Assembly: GCF_025351295.1 (NCBI RefSeq) | Contig: NZ_JANXWD010000008.1 | Span: 1-61,602 of the forward strand | Source of the DNA: Phenylobacterium sp. | GTDB lineage: Bacteria; Pseudomonadota; Alphaproteobacteria; Caulobacterales; Caulobacteraceae | Reading direction: 5' to 3' | Length of the DNA stretch: 61,602 nt | Part shown: positions 18,075-28,585 of the stretch, in pieces | How the letters are laid out: each line of letters starts with the position of its first letter | Numbering within the stretch: the stretch's first letter is position 1 | Position numbers and translations under genes: made by a program | The notes under the pieces: model-generated | What the model saw: the letters and a program-made list of their open reading frames with translations, nothing else | The model's database searches: none | What the model was told of the DNA's origin: nothing

Positions 18075-21071
18075 TCATCTTGGTTGCAGGGTGAACGGTC
18101 GCGGCTGAACCGCAGCTGAACCGTGCAGGGCCCGATAGTCGGCGTAGTCCTTCAGCAGATCGTCCAGGTTCAGCGTCGTGTCGAGCGTAAGGTTCACGCC
18201 GGTGCCCGAGGGCAGGGGCAGCTTGCGGCCCAGGAAGCGCTTCTGGATCAGGTCCATGATGGTCAGCCTGATGCGCTGCTTGGTCGGCGGATCGTGGCGG
18301 CCGACGATGTGGAACAGCACGCCCAGGCGGCCGTCGTCGCGGCTGGCGACCGTGGCCTCCAGCGTGTCGAAGGCCAGGTTCTCCATGGCCTGGTAGGCGA
18401 AGTCGGTGAAGGTGTCGTTGGGATTGGCCACCGCCGCGGGGGCCGCGATCGTGGTGTCGGCGGTCATCCCGGTGAGGGCCGAGCGGTCGATGGAGATCCG
18501 CCCGGGCCGGGTCGCCTTCAGCTCGCCCGCGCCGATCCGCACCTTGTTGCCGGTCGCCTCGAAGGCGATCCGCCCGCTGACCCGCGCGTCCAGGTCGACC
18601 TTGTCGCCGAATGGCGAGGCCTCGACCAGGTCGTGGAGCTGCACGTCCTCGAGGCTGAGCACACCGCGGGTGGGCGCGCCGGGCGCTAGGGGCAGGTCCA
18701 GGCTCTCAATACGAATGCGGCCCCCGCCCACCTCTGCCTCGCCGCCCGCGATCTTCAGGACGTTGTCGGCCAGCGAGAAGGTCCCGTGGAGGTTGGTCAG
18801 CGGGACGATGGCCTGGACCGAGGCCACGTTCAGCAACTGGCCGGGCGCGGCGACAAGCGGCGCGAGGCTGGTGAAGGCAAGCTCGCCGTTGAGGCCCTCG
18901 ACGCGGCCGGCCGGGCTCTGGAAGCCGAGGTTCCTGAGCGAGAGGCTCCCGCTGCTGCTGACACCGACGCGCGCCCAGTCGAAGCGTCCCTCGAAGCGCG
19001 CCTGCCCGGTGGCGGGCGAACCGACGGCCCCGGCCAGCGGCGACAGCTGGACCGGCTGCAGGCCGCCGTCGGCGAAAGTCAGGGTGTCGGTCGCGAGCGT
19101 CACGAACCCGACGCCAAGACCGCCGTCATGCGCCAGGTGCGCCCGGCCCACCGGCACGCCCTTCGGCTGGCGGAACGCGAAGTCGGCGGTCCAGAGCAGG
19201 TCGGCCAGCGTGGCCCGGCCGGACACCGCCAGGGGATGGAACCGGCCTTGCGGTGAGCTGTCCTCCAGGCGCGCGGCGGCCACCTCGGCCACGGCGCTCA
19301 GGCGGCCGCGGCGGCTGCCGACCATGACCCGCCCGGCGCCGTCCGCCAGCCGGACCTGGGCGAACGGAACGGCCGCGGCGACCCCCGCGGCCCGGCCGGT
19401 GAGCCGCCAGTCGCCGCCGCCCGTGCTGGCCAGCGGGGCGTCGGCCGGGCATAACTGGCCCGAGAGCCCTTCGATGTCGTTGGCCCCGAAGTCCAGCTGC
19501 GCCACCTTGAACGCGGCGCACCGGGAGGCGGTGAAGGTCGTGGCGCCCCCCGCGATCCGCAGCCGGCCGGCCGCGTCCAGCTGCGCGTCCCGGGCCAGGC
19601 CGGCCGAGACCTGCGCCTTCACGGCCAGGTCCGCAGTGGTCTCGGCGCCCAGCGTCCACGATCGGACCGTGGCCTCGACCTGAGGCAGGCCGCCGCCGGC
19701 GACAGTGAGGGTCAGGCCCCCGCCATCCTGCGCCAGCCGCACCTCGCCGCCGGTATCGGGACGCAAGCTCACAGGCCGGAGCAGCTTGGCCGTGAAGGTC
19801 TGGGCCTTGGCCAGGGCCAGCTGGGCGGAGATGGCCGGCGCGGCGAACCGGAAGCCGTGCGCCGCGCGCTTCACCGCCGCGACCTGGGCGGCGTCCCCAG
19901 CCAACGGCGCGCCGAGGCCGGTCCAGCGGCCGTGGCCCTCGACAGAACCGGCGACGGACAGCCTGACATCGTTGCGCGCGGCGCTCAGCGGACCCGACAT
20001 CTTGGCCGCCAGCCGGTCGACCGACAGCCCGCCGGCCTCGACCCCATCGGCCGAGCCGGCCACCTCGACCTTGGCGCTCACCCGGTCGCCGCCGACGCGG
20101 GTCCAGCGGACGTCCTCGGCGAGCAGGGCGGCGCGGAGCCGGCCGAGCCGGGCGCCGCCGAGCGATCCGCCGTCGGCCCGCAGGTCGCCGGTTGCCCGGC
20201 CGGTGACGGCGAGGCCGGACATCCAGCCCGTGGACCGACCGGTGAACACGCCCGAGAGGCCGGCCTGGCCGAAGCTGCGGCCGCCCATCGCCACCTGCCG
20301 CCCGGCCAGCTCGACCCGCGCCAGCAGCGCCCCGTCGCCGCGGTGCTTCACCAGGTCAGGATAGGGGGCCTCGAGATCGATCCGCAGCCGGGCGTCCTTG
20401 GCCGAGGCGCCGCCCGCCGCGACGTGGCTCGCGGGCGCGTCGAGGCTGAGGTTGACCCGGCTGCCCCGGGCGGTCTCCCGCAGCGACCCCTGGCCCAGCG
20501 TGATGTCGAGTGCGGCGCCTTTCAACCGGGTCGGGGCCGAGGTGGCGGTCAACTGCTGCAGCTGGCCGTCGTCCACCCGGACGTCGCCGTTCAGCCGCAT
20601 CGGGCCGTAGTCCGTCGAAAGGACCAGGACGCCGCCATCGATGTGGATCGCCGGCAGCTTGAAGTTCGGCGGCGGCGGGCGGCTCAGAAAGTCCCGGACC
20701 AGCGGATCCAGCGCGCCGAGCCCCAGCTTGCCGTCATGCAGCGACGCCCGCAGCACCGGCTGCTTCAGGGTGACCGATGTCAGGGTCAGGCCGCCGAGGC
20801 CGATGCGGTAGTGGATCTCCGCCCGCTCGGCGGTGAAGTCCGGGTGACGGGGATCGCCCAGGGTCAGGCGCGCGACGAAGGTGGTGGGCCCGACCGCATC
20901 GACCCGAGCCTGGGCCGCGACCCCCTTGGACTTCAGCCAGCCGGTCAGCGCGTCCCGCGCCAGCGCCTTGCGGTTCAGCCACGCGAACCCCGCGGCCACG
21001 ATCAGCACCAGGCCGGCGATCGCTAGGACGACGCGCAGGCAGCGGGCTTTGGCGGGTTTCGGGTCGGGCAA
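18075..21071 (-). CDS. ydbH: YdbH-family AsmA-like intermembrane lipid transport protein
   Basis: A 998-residue protein with one N-terminal membrane anchor (VVLAIAGLVLIVAAGFAW, about residues 14-31) and a long periplasmic beta-rich stretch expected to form a hydrophobic bridge or groove, as in TamB, YhdP and YdbH. The C-terminal part (TLDTTLNLDDLLKDYADYRAL; GRISIDRSALTGM; VSGRIAFEATGNKVRIGAGEL) matches the dicarboxylate-transport/YdbH family end. The frame opens with TTG at 21071 and I see no ATG before the anchor; the Shine-Dalgarno is weak, so the start is uncertain. It is first of the operon with ynbE and ydbL. Role by family: phospholipid traffic between inner and outer membrane. Confidence 0.88.
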   Translation of the reverse strand: MPDPKPAKARCLRVVLAIAGLVLIVAAGFAWLNRKALARDALTGWLKSKGVAAQARVDAVGPTTFVARLTLGDPRHPDFTAERAEIHYRIGLGGLTLTSVTLKQPVLRASLHDGKLGLGALDPLVRDFLSRPPPPNFKLPAIHIDGGVLVLSTDYGPMRLNGDVRVDDGQLQQLTATSAPTRLKGAALDITLGQGSLRETARGSRVNLSLDAPASHVAAGGASAKDARLRIDLEAPYPDLVKHRGDGALLARVELAGRQVAMGGRSFGQAGLSGVFTGRSTGWMSGLAVTGRATGDLRADGGSLGGARLGRLRAALLAEDVRWTRVGGDRVSAKVEVAGSADGVEAGGLSVDRLAAKMSGPLSAARNDVRLSVAGSVEGHGRWTGLGAPLAGDAAQVAAVKRAAHGFRFAAPAISAQLALAKAQTFTAKLLRPVSLRPDTGGEVRLAQDGGGLTLTVAGGGLPQVEATVRSWTLGAETTADLAVKAQVSAGLARDAQLDAAGRLRIAGGATTFTASRCAAFKVAQLDFGANDIEGLSGQLCPADAPLASTGGGDWRLTGRAAGVAAAVPFAQVRLADGAGRVMVGSRRGRLSAVAEVAAARLEDSSPQGRFHPLAVSGRATLADLLWTADFAFRQPKGVPVGRAHLAHDGGLGVGFVTLATDTLTFADGGLQPVQLSPLAGAVGSPATGQARFEGRFDWARVGVSSSGSLSLRNLGFQSPAGRVEGLNGELAFTSLAPLVAAPGQLLNVASVQAIVPLTNLHGTFSLADNVLKIAGGEAEVGGGRIRIESLDLPLAPGAPTRGVLSLEDVQLHDLVEASPFGDKVDLDARVSGRIAFEATGNKVRIGAGELKATRPGRISIDRSALTGMTADTTIAAPAAVANPNDTFTDFAYQAMENLAFDTLEATVASRDDGRLGVLFHIVGRHDPPTKQRIRLTIMDLIQKRFLGRKLPLPSGTGVNLTLDTTLNLDDLLKDYADYRALHGSAAVQPRPFTLQPR

Positions 21072-21264
21072 GGCAGGGGCTCGGCGGAAGCTTCGCCCTA
21101 GATAGCGCAGAAGGCGGCGGAACGATGCGCTCGCGACGCAGAGAGCCTGGTGGAGGGGGTGAGATCAGGCTCGGAGCAGCCGGCTCGTCCGCTCCACCGT
21201 TCGCCTTGCGGCGAGAGGTCCCCCTCCTTCAGCATCTACGCGGCGGCCACGGCCAAGGATGCGG

Positions 21265-22044
21265 CTACAGCCCGCCGAAGCTGGCCATGGCGACGCCGCC
21301 GTCCACCGCGATGGTCTCGCCGACCACATAGTCGCCGGCCCGGCTGGCCAGGTAGATGGCGACGCCCTGCATGTCCTCGTCCGTGCCGATGCGGCGCTAC
21401 GGGATGCGCTTGGCGATCACGTCGCCCTGGTCGCGGGCCACCCGGTTCATCTCCGAGGCGAAGGCGCCGGGGGCGATGGCGCTCATCACGATGCTGTCGG
21501 CGATCAGCGTCGCAGCCATCCGACGGGTCAGGTAGATCAGGCCGGCCTTGGACGCGTGGTAGGAATAGGTCTCCTGCGGGTTCAGGCGGATGCCGTCGAT
21601 CGAGGCGATGTTGATCACCTTGGCCGGCTTCTCATGGCTGGCGGCGGCCTTCAGCGCGCCGTGCAGGGCCTGGGTCAGGAAGAAGGGCGACTTCAGGTTC
21701 AGGTCCACGACCTTGTCCCAGCCGCTCTCCGGGAATTCGTCGAACGCCGCGCCCCAGGCCGCACCGGCGTTGTTCAGCAGGATGTCGAGCTTGTCTTCCC
21801 TGGCCAGGTAGGCGGCGGTCAGGGCCTTGATCCCGTCGAGGGTGGAGACGTCCTGCGGCAGCGGTATGCACTGCGGCCCCAGCTCCTCGGCGGTCTCGAT
21901 ACAAGCCGGGGCCTTGCGCGACGAGATGTAGACCTTGGCCGCGCCGGCCTCGAGGAAGCCCTTGGCGATCATCTTGCCGATACCGCGCGAGCCGCCGGTG
22001 ACCAGGGCCACGCGGCCGTCGAGCGAGAACAGATTGGATGCCAT
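21265..22044 (-). pseudogene. SDR-family oxidoreductase interrupted by an in-frame amber codon
   Basis: The first 215 codons encode a classical short-chain dehydrogenase: cofactor motif VTGGSRGIG, NNAG, the Ser region INIASIDG and the catalytic YSYHASKAG. After GDVIAKRIP a TAG (21397-21399) interrupts the frame, and the same frame continues for 43 codons with the expected family ending ([33 protein letters not shown]). The termination would remove the last helix and strand that complete the fold and the tetramer interface. AGGAAGGGGA precedes ATG 22044. It is divergent from the fadB/J-like gene. This is a recent nonsense mutation or a sequence error; the intact downstream frame argues that the loss, if real, is young. 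Confidence 0.85.
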
Positions 22045-22224
22045 GCGAACGTCCCCTTCCTGTGATTGCCGCAGGGCCGGATGCGCTCGCAATCCCTTGC
22101 GGCACAATTGACTTGGCCCTGTCCGGCGAGGCCTATAACACGCGTTTGAATTTCACGGCCGCCAGATATTTGCCCCCTTTTCTTCAAGGGATTGGGCGGT
22201 CCGCAACGTTTTTCGAGGAAGCTC

Positions 22225-24309
<2,085 letters not shown>

Positions 24310-24322
24310 CCCTATATTCCGC

Positions 24323-24442
24323 TCATCCCGGCGAACGCCGGGACCCAGATGGAATGGCTTCGATGTGGGCTGGAGAGGCTCCGCGGTCATCCATTCCCCG
24401 ATCGGCGTCCTTCGCTCTGGGTCCCGGCCTTCGCCGGGATGA
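24323..24442. repeat. Long inverted intergenic repeat flanking the thiolase remnant
   Basis: Arms at 24323-24349 and 24416-24442 are 27 bases long and complementary at all but one position (they begin TCATCCCGGCGAA and end GCCGGGATGA), around a 66-base centre. This is the TCATCCCGGC...GGGACCCAGA palindrome found between genes in many alphaproteobacteria. The thiolase homology starts 8 bases after its right arm. Confidence 0.85.
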
Positions 24443-24449
24443 GCGGACC

Positions 24450-24890
24450 ATGATTTTCTCGGACGGCGCCGCGGCGATCGTGCTGATGGAGCGCAAGGAA
24501 GCCGAGAAGCGCGGCCTGCAGGCCCTGGGCGCCTATCGCGGCATGGCGGTGGCCGGCTGCGGCCCTGAGGAGACGGGCATCGGGCCGGTGTTCGCGATCC
24601 CCAAGCTGCTGCAGCGCAACGGCCTGACCGTCGGCGACATCGACATCTGGGAGCTGAACGAGGCGTTCGCCAGCCAGGTGCTGTACTGCCGCGACAAGCT
24701 GGGCATCGACCCGGCGAAGTACAACGTCTCCGGCGGCTCGATTTCGATCGGCCACCCCTAGGGGATGACCGGCGCGCGATGCACCGCCCACCTGATGTAC
24801 GAGGGCAAGCGCCGTGGGGCCAAATACGGCGTCGTCACCATGTGCGTCGGCGGCGGGATGGGCGCCGCGGGTCTCTTCGAGATCTTCTAG
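24450..24890 (+). pseudogene. Thiolase (acetyl-CoA acyltransferase) remnant: 5'-truncated and with an amber codon
   Basis: Only the C-terminal third of a thiolase remains. It begins in mid-domain with FSDGAAAIVLMERKEAEKRG, runs through GIGPVFAIPKLL, WELNEAFASQV and NVSGGSISIGHP, and then meets TAG (24759-24761) exactly where the family has Tyr in GHPYGMTGAR. The same frame continues [20 protein letters not shown] to the final [15 protein letters not shown] and a second TAG. About 240 N-terminal residues, including the nucleophilic Cys loop, are missing. A palindromic repeat sits at the break. A terminator follows. The gene cannot encode a working thiolase. Confidence 0.9.
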
Positions 24891-24913
24891 ATCCCGGTGA
24901 TGGTCGACATTAG

Positions 24914-24939
24914 GGGCCGCCTGCGGGGGCGGCCCTTTT
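24914..24939 (+). terminator. Rho-independent terminator after the fad locus
   Basis: GGGCCGCC (24914-24921) pairs with GGCGGCCC (24928-24935) and is followed by TTTT. It lies between the thiolase remnant and the convergent yceI-like gene. Confidence 0.8.
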
Positions 24940-24943
24940 CACG

Positions 24944-25558
24944 TCAGGACGTGACCTTGAACTCGGCTTCGATTTCCAGGGTCACCTCGTCACCGAGCGC
25001 CGGCGCGTAGCTCTTGATGCCGAACTCGGTGCGCTTGATCACCGTCTTGCCGGCGAAGCCCAGGCGATAGGTCTTGTCGGCCGGGTTGGCGCCGCCGCGG
25101 TTGAAGGTCGCCTGGATCACCACCGGCTTGGTCACCCCATGCAGGGTGAGGTCGCCGGTGATGTCGGCGGTGCGTTCCCCGGTAGTCTTCACCGAGGTAG
25201 CCTTGAAGGTCGCGGTCGGGAACTTGGCGACGTCCAGGAAATCGGGCGACTTCAAGTGGTTGTCGAGGGCGGGATTGAAGGTTCCGACCGAGGCCGTCTG
25301 TATGGTGGCCTCCAGGCTAGTGTTCGCCAGGGCCTTGGGGTCCAGCTTCAGGGTCGCCGCGACGCCGTTGAACTGGCCGACGTAGGTCGAGAATCCGAAG
25401 TGATTGATCGACCAGGTGACCTTGGTGTGACCGGGATCGGCGGCGAAGGACCCGGCCTTGACGTCGGCGGGGCTGGGGCTGGACTGCGCCCAGGCGGCCG
25501 GGGCGAGGAGGACGGCGGCGGCAAGGCCGAAGGCGGCGAGCTTGGAGGTCTGGCGCAC
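24944..25558 (-). CDS. YceI-family periplasmic protein
   Basis: A 204-residue protein with a signal peptide (LAAFGLAAAVLLAPAAWAQ) and the YceI lipocalin-like beta barrel: DPGHTKVTWSINHFGFSTYVG, SVGTFNPALDNHLKSPDFLDV, FKATSVKTTGERTADITGDLTLHGVTKPV and the closing YAPALGDEVTLEIEAEF. Family members bind long isoprenoids such as polyprenyl phosphate or quinones in the periplasm; the exact role is not established. It starts with GTG at 25558 (AAAGG upstream). It is divergent from the PQQ alcohol dehydrogenase gene, with 181 bases between them. Confidence 0.93.
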   Translation of the reverse strand: MRQTSKLAAFGLAAAVLLAPAAWAQSSPSPADVKAGSFAADPGHTKVTWSINHFGFSTYVGQFNGVAATLKLDPKALANTSLEATIQTASVGTFNPALDNHLKSPDFLDVAKFPTATFKATSVKTTGERTADITGDLTLHGVTKPVVIQATFNRGGANPADKTYRLGFAGKTVIKRTEFGIKSYAPALGDEVTLEIEAEFKVTS

Positions 25559-25739
25559 AGGTGGCCTTTCGAAGGACGTGGCGAGGCGTCGTCAGCGACG
25601 GCGCAACCGCAATCTAGACCCTGCGGCGTCTCCCGATAATCGCACTTCGGCGCGCAAGTGTTTCACCGCAGGGGAAATGACCGGCTCGCGCCCGCGCCGA
25701 ACCTCTGCAAGAATGACGAAAATATTCGGGGAAACGCCT

Positions 25740-27803
25740 ATGAATCGGATGCTGCGCTGGGCGGCGGTGCTGTGCATCGCCTTGAGTGTCACCGCCTGCG
25801 GCAAGGCCGGGGTCGACGCCAAGCGGATCGAGGCCGCCAAGGCCAGCGACTGGCTCACCTATGGCCGCACCTATGACGAGCAGCGGTTCAGCCCGCTCGA
25901 CCAGGTCAACAAGGACACGGTTGGGCGCCTGGGCGTGGCCTGGTGGGCCAGCTTCGACACCGACCGCGGCCAGGAGGCGACGCCGCTGGTGGCCGACGGC
26001 ATCCTCTACACCACCACCACCTGGTCCAAGGTGTTCGCCTTCGACGCCAAGAGCGGCAAGCCGCTGTGGAGCTACGATCCCGAGGTGCCCGGCGAGAAGG
26101 GCTTCAACGCCTGCTGCGACGTGGTCAACCGCGGCGTCGCCCTGTGGAAGGGCCGGGCCTATGTCGGAACCCTGGACGGCCGGCTGATCGCGCTAGACGC
26201 CAAGACCGGCAAGGTCGCCTGGACCGTGCAGACCACCGACCCCAAGCTGCCCTACACGATCACTGGCGCGCCCCGGGCGATCAAGGGCAAGATCCTGATC
26301 GGTAACGGCGGGGCGGAATATCCCGTCCGCGGCTACGTGTCGGCTTATGACGCCGACACCGGCAAGCTGGACTGGCGCTTCCAGATGACCCCCAACCCGA
26401 CCGGCGCGCCGGACGGCGCGGCCTCCGACAAGATCATGAAGGACGTCGCCTCCAAGACCTGGTCCGACGGCGCCTGGAAGGAGGGCGGCGGCGGGGCCAC
26501 CCCCTGGGACGCCATCACCTACGACCCCAAGACCGACCTGGTCTACGTCGGCACCGGCAACGCCGGCCCCTGGAACAGCAAGGTCCGCTCGGGCGGCAAG
26601 GGCGACAACCTGTTCGCGGCGTCCATCGTGGCGCTGCGGCCCGACACCGGCGAGTACGTCTGGCACTACCAGACCACGCCGCGCGACGACTGGGACTTCG
26701 ACGCCGTCCAGCACCTGATGGTCGCCGACCTGCCGATCGGCGGCAAGACCCAGCACGTGGTCATGCAGGCCAACAAGAACGGCTTCTTCTATGTGCTGGA
26801 CGCGGCCACCGGGAAGCTGGTGTCGGCCGACAAGTTCGTGCTGACCACCTGGGCCGACAAGGTCGACCTGGCCACCGGACGGCCGGTCGAGGCGGCGGGC
26901 GCGCGCTATGAGAACGGCAAGGAGCAGGAGCAGACCCCCGGCGCGCTTGGCGGCCACAACTGGCAGCCCATGGCCTTCAGCCCGAAGGAGGGGCTGGTCT
27001 TCATCCCGGCCCAGACCCTCTACATGGACTACGCCGACCCGAAGGAATTCAAGTTCATCCCCGGCGCGTGGAACCTGGGCCTGGGCCCGGCCACCCTGTC
27101 GCCGTCGCATGCCCAGCCGGCGCCGTTCGGCCAGCTGATCGCCTGGGACCCGGTGGCCAAGACGGCGCGCTGGAAGGCCGACTTCGCCGAGCCCTGGCGC
27201 AGCGGCGTGCTGGCCACGGCCGGCGGGCTGGTGTTCCACGCGGCCGGCCACAAGTTCATCGCCTTCGACGCCGCCACCGGCAAGGCGCTGTGGAGCTATG
27301 ACACCGGGGCCGCTCCGATCGCCGCCTCCTCGACCTATTCCATCGATGGCGACCAGTACGTGGCCCTGATGGTGGGGTTCGGCGGGGCCGGCGGCATGGG
27401 CGGCGGGGAGCCGCGCCGCAAGGGCCGCCTGCTGGTGTTCAAGCTGGACGCCAAGGTCGTGCCCACGCCGTTCCCGGCTCCGATTGTGCAGCCGCCGCTG
27501 GACCTGGCCACGGCCACGCCGTCGAAGGGCGATGTCACCAAGGGCGCGGCGCTGAGCCAGCAGTTCTGCGTCACCTGCCACGGCGCGGGCGGCTACCTGC
27601 CGGTGCTTGCGCGCTCGCCGGTAATCTTGGACCCGGTGGGCTTCAAGGCCATCGTGCTGGAGGGCGCCAAGAAGCCCCACGGCATGGCCCCGTTCCGCCG
27701 CTTCTTCGACGAAACCAGCGCCGAGGACCTGCGCGCCTACCTGCTGAGCGAGGCCGCCAAGCCCCCGCCGACCGGCGCGCCGCAGATGACCCACGGGCGG
27801 TAG
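25740..27803 (+). CDS. PQQ-dependent quinohemoprotein alcohol dehydrogenase, lipoprotein
   Basis: A 687-residue periplasmic enzyme of the PQQ beta-propeller family fused to a C-terminal cytochrome c. The N-terminus is a lipoprotein signal (VLCIALSVTAC, lipidated Cys about 20). The adjacent-Cys pair of the active site is NACCDVV (125-126). The catalytic region reads TPRDDWDFDAVQ, with Asp319 as the probable base and a second Asp at +2 (321), the position that in lanthanide-using enzymes coordinates the metal. The heme c site is CVTCH (610-614), with a Met ligand probably in GMAPFRRF. A glycine-rich loop (GFGGAGGMGGGEPRR) precedes the heme domain. Electrons should pass from PQQ through the heme to another cytochrome. 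No PQQ synthesis genes are in the window. Confidence 0.93.
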   Translation: MNRMLRWAAVLCIALSVTACGKAGVDAKRIEAAKASDWLTYGRTYDEQRFSPLDQVNKDTVGRLGVAWWASFDTDRGQEATPLVADGILYTTTTWSKVFAFDAKSGKPLWSYDPEVPGEKGFNACCDVVNRGVALWKGRAYVGTLDGRLIALDAKTGKVAWTVQTTDPKLPYTITGAPRAIKGKILIGNGGAEYPVRGYVSAYDADTGKLDWRFQMTPNPTGAPDGAASDKIMKDVASKTWSDGAWKEGGGGATPWDAITYDPKTDLVYVGTGNAGPWNSKVRSGGKGDNLFAASIVALRPDTGEYVWHYQTTPRDDWDFDAVQHLMVADLPIGGKTQHVVMQANKNGFFYVLDAATGKLVSADKFVLTTWADKVDLATGRPVEAAGARYENGKEQEQTPGALGGHNWQPMAFSPKEGLVFIPAQTLYMDYADPKEFKFIPGAWNLGLGPATLSPSHAQPAPFGQLIAWDPVAKTARWKADFAEPWRSGVLATAGGLVFHAAGHKFIAFDAATGKALWSYDTGAAPIAASSTYSIDGDQYVALMVGFGGAGGMGGGEPRRKGRLLVFKLDAKVVPTPFPAPIVQPPLDLATATPSKGDVTKGAALSQQFCVTCHGAGGYLPVLARSPVILDPVGFKAIVLEGAKKPHGMAPFRRFFDETSAEDLRAYLLSEAAKPPPTGAPQMTHGR

Positions 27804-27824
27804 GGGCTCCACGGCGGCCAATCC

Positions 27825-27962
27825 TTCCCCCGCAAGCGGGGGAAACCATTCCCGAGGACCGCAGGTCGAGGGTTGATGGGGGAACGTGCAGGTCAGGCGC
27901 GACGTTTTCCCCATTGTCGCCCGCCTTCGGCGTTGGCGACATTTCCCCCGCGAGCGGGGGAA
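27825..27962. repeat. Pair of near-identical hairpins in the intergenic gap
   Basis: TTCCCCCGCAAGCGGGGGAA (27825-27844) and TTCCCCCGCGAGCGGGGGAA (27943-27962) differ by one base. Between them lies another stem, GTCGCC...GGCGAC, near 27917-27940. The genes on both sides converge, so the element may act as a terminator for each. I see no gene in the 188 bases. Confidence 0.75.
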
Positions 27963-27991
27963 GCCGATGAGCAATGACCGCGCGGGCGATC

Positions 27992-28585
27992 CTAAGCGAA
28001 GTCCCGGGCCAGTTCGGCGCGGGAGGCGGGGGAGAGGCCGGCCAGGTGGCTGTAGCGCTCGTGGCTGCAGCCGATCATGATCCCGGTGCCCGGGTCGCGG
28101 AACACCGCGATGTGCCTGGCCTCCAGCGGGAAACGCAGGAAGTGGACCGAGGAGGTCTTGCCGTCCTCCCGCGTGCGCTCGATGTCGCCCTCCGGGACGC
28201 CCATCACCTTGTCGGCGCCGATCTGGACGAAGAAGCAGTCCTCGACCCCGCCCAGGCGGTTCAGCACCGCCTCGCGGCGCACCGGATCGTCGATCTCGAA
28301 CATGATGGTGGCGACCAGTTCCGAACCGTTCGGGATCAGCGGGTTGTAGGCCGCCAGTTCATCGGGGACCTGGGCCGCGCCGCCCTTCTCGATCAGCAGC
28401 ATCTCCTGCACCTGGAAGAGCATGGTGTCATAGCTCTCGAAGTAGAAGGTGCAGGAGGGGCCGAGCTCGATGCGCCGCAGTCGCTTCACCGGCAGCAGTT
28501 CGGCGCGCCAGGTCTTGCGGACCTTGGCGAACTCGGTGTCCGGGATCAGGTCCTCGGGCGCGATCTTGCGCAGGGTGAGCGGCAT
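27992..28585 (-). CDS. DUF3501 family protein
   Basis: A 197-residue cytosolic protein of DUF3501, a family of unknown function: RKIAPEDLIPDTEFAKVRKT, GPSCTFYFESYDTMLFQVQEML, ELAAYNPLIPNGSELVATIM, and a C-terminal half in HFLRFPLEARHIAVF and MIGCSHERYSHLAGLS. Its ATG overlaps the stop of the Fe-S protein gene by one base (TGATG), so the two are translationally coupled and probably work together. The same trio (DUF3501, CCG-domain Fe-S protein, rubrerythrin) is repeatedly found together in proteobacteria, suggesting a peroxide or redox-stress role; this is context inference. Confidence 0.88.
   Translation of the reverse strand: MPLTLRKIAPEDLIPDTEFAKVRKTWRAELLPVKRLRRIELGPSCTFYFESYDTMLFQVQEMLLIEKGGAAQVPDELAAYNPLIPNGSELVATIMFEIDDPVRREAVLNRLGGVEDCFFVQIGADKVMGVPEGDIERTREDGKTSSVHFLRFPLEARHIAVFRDPGTGIMIGCSHERYSHLAGLSPASRAELARDFA

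Noticed and set aside
18123..21026. Long plus-strand open frames antisense to ydbH, and similar frames opposite ftsH, otsA, ligD and the cyclase
   Set aside because: They mirror GC-rich third positions of the true genes, have no recognisable domains, and lack supported starts.
27825..27962. CRISPR-like repeats (two near-identical 20-base hairpins)
   Set aside because: Only two copies about 100 bases apart, no regular spacers, no cas genes, and the copies are self-complementary intergenic palindromes.
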